DNA of 17,353 bases, taken from positions 1-17,353 of the forward strand of contig CAJVPJ010000756.1 in the NCBI GenBank assembly GCA_910592205.1. The letters run 5' to 3'. A model generated the notes under the pieces. The model was not told the DNA's origin. It saw only the letters and a program-made list of their open reading frames with translations, and did not search any database. Origin of the DNA: Paraglomus occultum (lineage: Eukaryota; Glomeromycota; Glomeromycetes; Paraglomerales; Paraglomeraceae). Below, one piece after another: positions 1-8,328 of this stretch. The position numbers and the translations under genes were made by a program. Each line of letters begins with the position of its first letter. Position 1 is the stretch's first letter.

Positions 1-108
1 AGCTAAATTCGTTCATTTTCCAGCCACATCAGCCTCTTTTAGCTCACATGATTAAACATGATTAAATGTTCAGTTTGTCTGGTTTTGTTGCAGTCTGCCC
101 CATATTAG

Positions 109-1036
109 GTGCGTCAAAATTTTCAAATTCGAGAAGATGCCGTAAGTAAAGACAAATTTGTGCTACTGAAGAAGTCGACAAAGGCCAGAAAACCCGCTTT
201 ACCAGTATGCACGAAGGAGAAACTATACGATACGTTGTATGAAATCTATGTGGCTTTAGAAAACCCTGGCATGACGGCATTTTGGAATGAATTATCATCG
301 CAATATGCTTATAGACCGCAGCATTTAACGGAGTGCTTTATTAAAGGCTGTAAAATAAATGCAGAGAATAAGAGTTCAAAAACATCGCTATCCGCCAAAC
401 CAATTATCGCTACGAAGTTCATGACTCGGGTAGAGGTAGATCTCATACATATGGGTGACTTGGGCAATGATACCAACAAATACATTTGCCACGCACGCGA
501 TCATTTTACCAAATGGTTATGGGCCGCTCCACTCAAAACGAAGGAGGCGAATAAAGTAGCAAAAGTACTCAAGAAAAATTTTTTAACATTTGGCCCACCG
601 ACATTGCTACATACGGATAACGGTACTGAATTTACTGCTCATTATTCGTGATCTTATGGATAACTGGCCGGGAACAAGAATAATTAGAGGACGTCCCAGG
701 CATCCGCAGTCACAAGGGCTTATCGAAAAAGCCAATAGCATTCTGAAGAATAAACTTTCAAAATGGATGCAGATTAATCGTTCGATTGTATGGTCTCAAG
801 GACTGGATCAGGTCATATACGCAATGAACACAAGCTACTGCCGTGTAACAAAACATACTCCATACGAACTAGTCTTTGGACAGAAGCCTCGCTCTAATTT
901 AAATTTGTTTAAAGACTTACCAACGGATGCAATAGCTGATGAAGATGGAATAAACATCGAATTTGAAGAGCCAGCATATCCCACCACCGATTATCATTTG
1001 GAAGTGGGAAATGAATGTGATGCAATGGAGATCGAG
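109..1036 (+). pseudogene. Integrase/DDE recombinase core relic (gypsy/KRBA2-like), frameshifted
   Basis: The first open part runs 109-651 and the second continues in the next frame to a splice donor after 1036 (GAG|gtgagt). An rve-type integrase core is visible. The first Asp is in RVEVDLIHM (codon 439-441), the second in LHTDNGTEF (616-618), and Glu is in SQGLIEKAN (725-727). If one base is extra within 640-643, exactly 35 residues separate the second Asp from Glu, the classic D,D-35-E spacing. That supports a 1-nt insertion rather than a 2-nt deletion. As it stands, the first frame stops at TGA 649-651. The zinc-binding HHCC region expected upstream is poor: the paired Cys survives only as CKIN near codon 81. 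The C-terminal part (NTSYCRVTKHTPYELVFGQ) is typical of retroelement integrases. The left end is probably spliced: an AG at 107-108 directly precedes the frame, with no clear ATG. This is a transposon-derived relic, probably inactive. Confidence 0.85.
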
Positions 1037-1116
1037 GTGAGTATAACTATCTTTAAGATTGTGATTTTTTAGTATAATATTTATAACATATTACGTTATA
1101 TAACTTTAAATTGTAG

Positions 1117-1347
1117 CAGTCTTCAAATCAAATAGAAGTGGAAAGGCTTTCTGAGGAAATTTTATCTAGTGCAGAAGAGGAATCGTCGTCAGAAGAATAT
1201 TTTCGCCGTAAACAGGTTGAAAAGGTATTTTTATTTAATAAATCTCAATTATTATGATAATTGATTTATTTTTTATTTATTACTTTTTTTTCTTAAATTA
1301 TAGGCGCAGCAACAACGTCAATTTAAACCGAGAGTTATCAAGGGAAA
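1117..1347 (+). pseudogene. Short acidic exons linking the integrase relic to the next gene
   Basis: Exon 1117-1224 (36 codons, phase 0 at both ends) follows a good intron (1037-1116) and is acidic and Ser/Glu-rich (SSAEEESSSEEYF). A second intron, 1225-1303, leads to an exon starting at 1304 (AQQQRQFKPRVIKGK). In frame this exon then passes into low-quality sequence (WMLIRF...) and stops. One more A in the AAAA run at about 1343-1346 would instead join it directly to the ATG frame at 1348. The exons could be the tail of the integrase gene or the remaining 5' exons of the next gene. The intact splice signals suggest transcription at some time. I cannot name the product. Confidence 0.5.
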
Positions 1348-1776
1348 ATGGATGTTAATACGTTTTTTGATAGAGCTTCTCGTATGGATATTGAGCTTTG
1401 GCCAGAAGTTCATGATCATGTTACAGCATTACTTGAAGAAAAAGAATTTATTAATAAATTTCCGCTTAAATACGTAATCAAAACGGTTAAAGGCTCAATA
1501 AGAGACCTCAAAAAGTTTCAAGATGACGAACGATTTCCTCAGGAAGTTATTTCCACGTGGCTGAAGACGTTTGAAAACTGGTTGCAGGAAATTGTACAGA
1601 GAAAGAGCGAAGAAGATGTGGGTATTATTATTCTGCATTGTAACATTTTTTAACTTTAATAACAATTCTGTATGCAGGCAAAGAGAAAGGATGAGGAAAG
1701 CAGTCACCGGAATATACAAGTGAAAAAGAGAACAGAAAAAAGCAAGGGTGATAATGAATTATTAGATAAAACGTAA
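1348..1776 (+). CDS. Unidentified helical protein, weakly TFIIS-N-terminal-like
   Basis: Two exons, 1348-1617 and 1678-1776, joined by a 60-nt intron (gtgggt...tgcag, phase 0), give 122 residues ending at TAA 1774-1776. Residues about 25-85 are a compact helical region. The pattern L-x3-I-x-T-x2-G-x2-I-x2-LKKF, followed by an amphipathic WLKTFENWLQEI helix, is reminiscent of the TFIIS N-terminal (LW) domain family. This is a motif impression only. The second exon is very basic (AKRKDEESS, VKKRTEKSKG), like a nuclear linker. The ATG at 1348 may not be the native start, because the upstream exon is one base out of frame with it. Just after the stop, a frame shifted by one base stays open into two more spliced exons, so the C-terminus may be truncated by mutation. 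Confidence 0.45.
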
Positions 1777-2110
1777 GAGGGAAATGAAACTAAATAAAAA
1801 ACTGGTTACGAGTCAGGTAAGCAATTGACAATTTCTCTATTGATTAATAAAAGCGCATCTAAAAGTTATTGAATTTGATTAACTTTCAGCGTTTGACAAC
1901 CAAACGTTTACGATCTGGAAAGGTATGCAGACATTAGTATTTATATATTCTACATTCTACTGTTGCTGACAAGTTCGAAACGTAAGTGATATCGACTGGT
2001 TACAGCGTGGCAACCATTGCCATCATTGCATAATATTGTGGGAAACATTTGTCAAGCATTTTCGAAACAGAAATGAATTGATTCCTCCCTGGTACGATAA
2101 TGTTTTTTAA
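1775..2110 (+). pseudogene. Downstream spliced exons of the same gene, out of frame, with a CHHC motif
   Basis: Reading from 1775, one base past the frame that ends at 1776, the sequence is open to 1816 (KREMKLNKK...). It then splices with clean signals to 1890-1922 (RLTTKRLRSGK; intron 1817-1889, gtaagc...ttcag) and to 2006-2110 (intron 1923-2005, gtatgc...tacag), all phase 0. The last exon starts RGNHCHHC and stops at TAA 2108-2110. A basic stretch followed by G-x2-CHxC is how some zinc fingers begin, for example the CDCA7-type 4CXXC R1 domain, but the rest of such a finger is not readable here. Probably the decayed 3' end of the 1348 gene. Function unknown. Confidence 0.35.
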
Positions 2111-2709
2111 TATTTATCGAATCTTGTATTCGTCACTTAATATATGAAATCTCGGATATTTGATTCTTATGCATTAGAGAGCAGATGAAAACATCGTTGT
2201 CTCATAAATCTGCAGGAAATCCATTTTAAAAATATGTTAAAAATACTGGAAAACATATAATAAAAAGAAAAAGCAAAATTTGCCTTATTGATATCAGAGC
2301 TACTTTAGTTATTCGCCCCGTTTACTATTGTTATTTATTGGGTAAACTGATATACAGTTGGTTTTTTTTTTCTTAATTTAGTAATCGCTTGTTCACTAGC
2401 GCTTGCAGTCCTTCACAAAGTCTTTTATCGCGTCCTGCTTGCTTCTAACACGCCTAAATGTTATACTGCAAGTTTCTGGAAGATGTGTTATGGGAAGAAC
2501 ATGGGGACCCAAACAATATAAATAAATTGGCAATATCTGCAGATGTGGATTGCTCAGCTAACCAAGTAATTCATTGTGATTCAAGCGCGTTTGGCAGCTG
2601 AATAAATTTTGCATCACAGTTCACGTCATCTAATCAACTGGCTTCGCTGCCCACTAGGAAGATTTGCACGATAAGAGTGTGTCTAGAAGCTTAAAATAAC
2701 TGCTATAAG
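2111..2709. other. AT-rich stretch without a supported gene
   Basis: No convincing coding exon was found on either strand. A short frame at about 2459-2599 is open and ends in TGA, but it has no recognisable motif and no clear splice partner. A T9 tract at about 2362-2370 followed by a TTTAG acceptor-like site (2377-2381) could mark the end of an intron, but no matching exon follows. Confidence 0.4.
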
Positions 2710-2919
2710 ATGTTGGATCCTGTTGAAAAGGTTTGGAACAATCCGCCTTTAATCACAAGAAGACAGCGAGGGATGGAGGGAATCCATGCATTATTGTCTG
2801 ACAATCCATTTGACGAACAACATTACGAAGTGATAATGGAATGGTTCTTTTTGTGTTTTTATGATGATCATACCTGGAATACACGAAAATATCTAACTAT
2901 ACAAGGCATATGTCTTTGA
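2710..2919 (+). CDS. Small hypothetical ORF, possibly an N-terminal gene fragment
   Basis: An intact 69-codon frame with an ATG start and TGA stop. The first residues (MLDPVEKVWNNPPLITR) have an N-x-PP-x-TR motif seen near the N-terminus of some rhomboid/derlin-type membrane proteins. What follows (DNPFDEQHYEVIMEW) is soluble in character and has no membrane helix, so that link is weak. It may be a gene scrap or chance. It lies 83 bp beyond the convergent end of the condensin gene. Confidence 0.25.
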   Translation: MLDPVEKVWNNPPLITRRQRGMEGIHALLSDNPFDEQHYEVIMEWFFLCFYDDHTWNTRKYLTIQGICL

Positions 2920-3002
2920 ACTCTTCAACTGACGTATCAATTTCCAAGTTTTTGCTTCTGTGACGATAGCGATGGCCATAGAATCACATCTTGAGTTTGA
3001 GT

Positions 3003-6000
3003 CTAGGTTTTATTATGCGCTTCATTCACCTTTGTTTCATATTCCTCCACGAACTGCTTCATCTCTGTAGATTGTTCCTTTCGTGCCTTTAGCTAAAAAT
3101 AATAAGCGGCTACGTTAGTGTTGATCAATCAAATGCTTCTCATCAAGCTCGCTCCACTTCTCACCTTGTTCACTATTTCAACAAAGTGTTTGTGAACGTC
3201 CGTATCCTTTAATTTGTCTTGATAATTAGGAAAGCCCTCTACTAATCTCCTGACACTGCCATCGTGTTTGTATTGTAATTGAGACAGACAATAGGCAATA
3301 TCTCTCCATTGCCGCTTATCGTCAAGATTTTTGAATCTTTGACAAAGCTTCTCAATGACGTTTTCAGAGTGTTTATCCTACACAAATACCACGTAAGACA
3401 ATATGATAATTACATTGTAATATTAATAATTTGGACAAACCTTTTCGATAAATCTAAACAAGAATTTCATTATTCGTTTAAATGACTCTTCATCCACTGC
3501 ATTTTCACCACGCGACAAGTTACTTATAATATCAGGCAAATTGTTGTATACTGCATTCTCTTTCTTGGCTAATTCTGTGAAAAATTGTCCAGCAAGATTA
3601 CTAATTCTGCTGTTCTCATCCGCCACGCATTTAGCCATCTACAACCATAACGGCAATTCAGAATTTAAAATAAAATACATGCATGAATCGAGAAAGGGAT
3701 ATGCCTTGCATATAATATGCAAAAAAAAAAAACGTTCAACTCACCTCACCCAATTGTCCTTTAGTCTTGATCATACCATTGAGGATCAGGTGTGTAAGAA
3801 CCATCAACGCGTTCCTCTTGATCTCTAGGCTTTCATCCGCAAGTAGCTCATATAAAACATTAATCTCTGGATCAATGATGTTGTTGAAAAGAACAACCAA
3901 ATCTCCTAGGGCAATTATTATATTGCATCTAAGGGTATCGTCATTTGATTTCTCAAGCACATTGAACAGTAGAGGCAAATATGTTTCACAGTACTGCGAG
4001 CTGACACACATAAATTTGGCTAGAGCCAATGTGGCGGAAAATTGCAACATCTTGTCCTAATTTGACAAACAGAAAACTTAGACTAACGCGAACTAAAGCA
4101 ACCCGACGTTAATTCATACCTAGCGAATTCTTTTATGACTTACATTAAAGATCTTTCTGTTGGCACAGATTTTGGCCACTAATCCTCCGAATTCGGCCAA
4201 TAACGAATTGCTCCCATACAAAAGCTCATATTCCCGTATCTGTGTTATCAATTCACTAAACTCATCTTCTGTTGTTCCAACAATTTGATCCAGTTCGTCT
4301 TCAACATGGTTTTTATCTATACAATAAATAGACTTTCATTAGTATTGTTACTTCAATTGCAAGTAAATTATATCAGGATAATAGGCGATCAATGCCACAA
4401 CGTTCGTTATCCAGATTTGAAACCGGTAATCGCTACCTTTTGCTTCGCCCGACTGTTTCCGTCTTTTCCATTCAGCTTCAATGGTTTCGAGATGCACAAG
4501 TTGTTTGAGAGTGACATGTCCAACAATAAACAGTAACTGGCTCAATTGTGTCGTATTAACCGTGACAGGTTCACTTGTACTCAGCTCATCCCTGAAACTG
4601 TCGTCATCTAGTTTAAAGACAAAAATTGTCTTTTGTTTGATGATTTCTCCACATAAAATATCTGGATTATTACATAGGACGTAAATGGCGTTTATCACTT
4701 GTTCAGCGAGAGGATACCTGTAGGATTACGGACAAGTTAAATAGAGTAGAAATTTCAGAGTTTGGTAATAGTTATCTGTATCAGTACCATTGATTGGAGT
4801 CTGTTTGTATCTCAAGTATATTGCGGAGATCTTCAAATATCGGATGTGATAATGGTAATCTTGTGGATTCATCCCGTGGTGAGCCTATTGATAAATTTGG
4901 TCAGCGCGTGCGCATATACTTTTAACTTTATTCATTACTTGACTAAAATGGACTCTTGCCTTTGATTTTGGCTTCTCCTGCAAGACGCTGCAATGCAATG
5001 CATGTGTATCTTGCCAACACGAGATCTTGCTATAACGTCAACAGAAAGGAAAAGCAGTCAAGAAAAATAAAATAATAGTGTATGAAGCGCTTATGAAGGA
5101 AGCGTAATTACCCTCCCAGGAGAACTAAGTCCAATATTACGCAATACATTTAGTTTTTCAGAGATGATCTCCTTCTTTGCTTTCGCCAAACTCGCAAGCA
5201 CCATTATAGCCCCTCGACGTTCTTTTGCACTAGTTTGAGAATTTGATGCAGCTTTTATGTTGATAGTTAAATCGGCATTCTGGATAAAACATTTGATTGA
5301 ACTAAATCATAATACTAGTCCGTACCATAAACGGTCCAGAGTCTTTCTATTACTTCGGGTGATATAAGTCTTGTTGACATCATTGTGCTAAAGAGCTCTT
5401 CGAGGGAAGTCAATTTTGCAACAGATGTTGTATCGGCCAATCTGGCAAGGTAATCGTTCGCGTAAGTCCTCTTGACTATCTCTATGCTTATTCTTAGTTT
5501 CGCTCGTTCAGATAATACTCACCTAACAAAATTCCGAACTGTTTGCTCAACACTCTCCATCTTGGTAGCGCCTTCTTCAGTTGATATATAAACATTTTGA
5601 TAACATTCTATCAACTTCTTCTTTACACTCTTTCCTTCGTCTGTCTCTCGTGACCATATCAGATGTAGCATTTTTGTCAACCCCTCTTCGGCGCGATCCA
5701 ACTTGTACTGGTATGCCGCAACAAAAAACTCCATAGTCTCAATAACTTCAGATTTATTGATCGAGTCCAATAACTGAAGCAAAGTTGGTATGGCCGTTGA
5801 AAGCGATTCAATGAAACGCAAGGCATCGGCATAATATCTTTTGGTCAAGTTGAGTTTTGTGTAGTACTCTGGAGAAATGTTGGAAGATAATGGTGATGGC
5901 GATGAGGGACGGGATGATTGGGCATCAGCGAATAGAGACGGAGAAGGCGAGTTTGGAGACTCTTGTGTAATATGAGAAAGCTCCTCGGGGGGTTCTATAG

Positions 6001-8142
6001 ACTGATATTTCGAAATTTGTTTAACTAAATTCCAACTTTAAAATTACAACGATTACAACTTGCTTAGAAGAACGTGTACCTCAGAATCCTCATTGATTTT
6101 CGCTAAGCCGTCCTTCCATGGTTGCGATCGAAGTTCCCCACCATAAACCATGCCGAATGGATGAGTTCTGATAAATTTTGCCAGTGCTTGTATAGCGTAT
6201 TTGCGCACATTTACGCTCTTGTCTTTCAGACATTGGATTGCCCGATCTACCAGATGCTGCCTCGTTTTGGGAAACTTCGCCTTTATGCTAGTGTAGAACA
6301 ATTATAAATTAGAGATTGGAAAGCTTTCAAACAACAAAGACATCAACTAATATATCTAACAAGACATACTCGCATAATTTAATGCAGGCCTGCATCACTT
6401 TTGATCTCACAAATCCATTGAGATCCAGAGAACGCTGTTTTAATATATTAAAAAGGTTATTCAAAGTCTCTTTATCTGATTCTGTCTGTTCATCTTTATT
6501 TGCCAGATGCTCGATAAGATTTCCAGTAATCTCAATAACAGCTACACGCATCGGTCCAACCTATTGGATAATATCTCGGGTAAGTTGATGTGTTAATGTC
6601 AATATTTCTTTATCATGCTATACTCTACCGGACTGTCCATATGCTTCATTACATGTACTAACTGCCTCAGTACAAGATTAGCTGCTACTTCTGACAATCT
6701 CACCAAGAATTTAGAAAACTGCTTTGGACCAGTCTTGTCTTGAACGGATAGATCAGCATCACCAATTTCCCTAACAAGCGGAAGAAACGCATGTTAATTT
6801 ATAGGCTTCATTTCTTGTGATGTATGACTGTTTGGCGCACATACATTAATATATCGTCAGTTAATTGTGTGTACGTGTATTCACTATGTAAATACCCGAG
6901 TAGCTCGGCCGTTGGTTCCGGCATATGTTCGTAATAACGAAGATGCTGGAGAATGGAAGTTTTTATTGCTAGAAAAAATAAAGTCAGCTATTGTCAATCT
7001 TTAATAAAAGTTGTTGATGCAGTCGACCAGGCAACAATACAAACAGCTTACCAAAATTTTGCTTATGATTTTTCGTCGATATGGCTAGAATTTCAAACAA
7101 CAGCATTTTGGTTGATTGATCTTTAATATTTGGCGGACTTTCCAATATTAGGAAAACTGTCTTTGTAAATATTCTAGATATAGCAGAATTTTTGTTAACA
7201 AGTGTTATAGTTGTCAAATACCGTTTCTTATCAACGCGAGTGACCATACCCAACAAAAGTCTCCAGTTCCTGTTTGATAACCCATATACTTTCAAGATTC
7301 AGTTTCAATACGTTTACCATCACAGTCAAGGTAGCCTTTCTTTGTTCATCCCAATTCCATTGACTCGATTCCCTGTTTCGCTCTTTTCCGCGCTATGAAA
7401 CAATAATCATTTCGTATTAATGCATGTAGCAAAACTAAAGAAGCGCTCGTTCTCGAAATATTGTCCGCATACTCGGCCTGATCTGCTCGCGAATTCTTCA
7501 TTCTCTTTCTGATTTTGCTTTGACTGTGCTTTGTTTTCCGCTAAATATGTAGCCCACCCGAGTAAAAAGCTCCACATATTGAGTGCTCGTCGGTGACTAT
7601 CAAAAGTCTGATCATCATTGGCTTGAAAGTCGCCTGAGGTATTCTCACATTCGGTTGCAAGGCCTTTGTTTAAAGTTTAACGTAACGTCATGTCAATTAT
7701 TGTGCTATATAAAGACTCAATACCAACAAAATCACTCGCTTACCTGTGATTATTATATTAATAAGTTGAGATATTTGCGGCGATTGCAGAGTGCTGAATT
7801 TTCTAATGAAATGCTAATGTAATTAACAGATATATTGATCTCCCATTGATTATCGCCAAAAGGCTTGCTCATACATACTTTGTACTGTTCTTCAAGCGTG
7901 CAAATAACTGAGCGTTGAATATGTTTTGCGGGTCTTCTTCTACCTTTTCAAGACAGCCTATGTTTTTGAAACAACTTGTTAATTATCAAATTCTGTTTGG
8001 AATCTAATCTAACAAAGCACTTACTCTGTAGTTCCCTATTGATTTGTATCAAGTCGGCTTCTCTTAGATTGGCAAGAGTCTTGAGATAATAATTTTCCTC
8101 CTGAAGTTTTACAAGCTCCTCGCTCAAGACAAACTCTTCCAT
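3003..8142 (-). CDS. cnd1: Condensin complex subunit 1 (Cnd1/NCAPD2/Ycs4 family)
   Basis: HEAT-repeat subunit of condensin, which compacts chromosomes in mitosis together with the SMC2/SMC4 ring. Exons on the minus strand, in order: 8142-8025, 7957-7879, 7802-7744, 7663-7473, 7392-7250, 7173-7052, 6968-6845, 6770-6629, 6560-6370, 6287-6080, 6001-5523, 5441-5326, 5251-5112, 5029-4960, 4884-4788, 4717-4437, 4316-4144, 4056-3745, 3638-3441, 3377-3165, 3092-3003. All phases fit, giving about 1181 aa, normal for the family. The start MEEFVLSEELVKLQ is at 8142. An N-terminal Cnd1_N-type region is followed by HEAT repeats. The Cnd1 core, residues about 912-1015 (DKMLQFSATLALAKF, IALGDLV, EIKRNALMVLTHLI), is the strongest match. 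Residues about 460-505 form a Ser-Pro-rich loop. The intron at 4885-4959 starts with GC. The exon 12/13 junction has an alternative (intron 5280-5332). No frame breaks. Identification is by recognition, not search. Confidence 0.94.
4885..4959 (-). other. GC-AG intron in the condensin gene
   Basis: The exon ends ...ATCAAAG at 4960 and the intron begins GCAAGA, not GT. It ends CAATAG before 4884. Phase 1 is kept, and the joined protein (AKIKGSPRDESTRLPLSHPIF) follows the family pattern. Reading through would reach TAG after six codons. Confidence 0.85.
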
Positions 8143-8328
8143 AGTGTCCAGTTTAAATTCAAAGTTTGGTTACCAGTACAGCTGAGGAATAACCTTACCT
8201 CGCGTACTTTTTTAGGACGCGTTTGCAATGTGATACCTGTGTAACATACCTTCCATTGCCCAAGATTTCCAATGACAATAATAATAAGCGGATTCTCTCC
8301 ATTAAACTTGTTATAACGTTTTTACAAA
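8143..8328. promoter_or_regulatory. Divergent promoter between condensin and AMSH-like genes, with an MCB site
   Basis: The two start codons, minus-strand ATG 8140-8142 and plus-strand ATG 8329-8331, are only 186 bp apart, so both genes must be driven from this segment. It contains a perfect palindromic ACGCGT at 8217-8222 and a nearby TCGCGTA (8200-8206). ACGCGT is the MluI cell-cycle box bound by the MBF complex at G1/S promoters in yeasts. A regulatory role here is inferred. No clear TATA box is seen. Confidence 0.7.
8217..8222. promoter_or_regulatory. ACGCGT MluI cell-cycle box (putative MBF site)
   Basis: Exact ACGCGT hexamer, 75 bp upstream of the condensin ATG and 107 bp upstream of the AMSH-like ATG. 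The motif is well established in budding and fission yeast. Its use in this fungus is inference. Confidence 0.45.

Noticed and set aside
46-65. Two tandem copies of ACATGATTAA
   Set aside because: Only two short copies in AT-rich DNA, consistent with chance.
3541-3828. Open plus-strand frame (95 codons)
   Set aside because: It lies antisense across condensin exons 19 and 18 and their intron, with no domain. It is a shadow of the real gene.
5487-5522. A 36-nt intron in condensin giving a longer exon 12
   Set aside because: Too short compared with the other introns. The 81-nt alternative (5442-5522) gives RNFVRLADTTSVAKLTSLEEL-type spacing that fits the family better.
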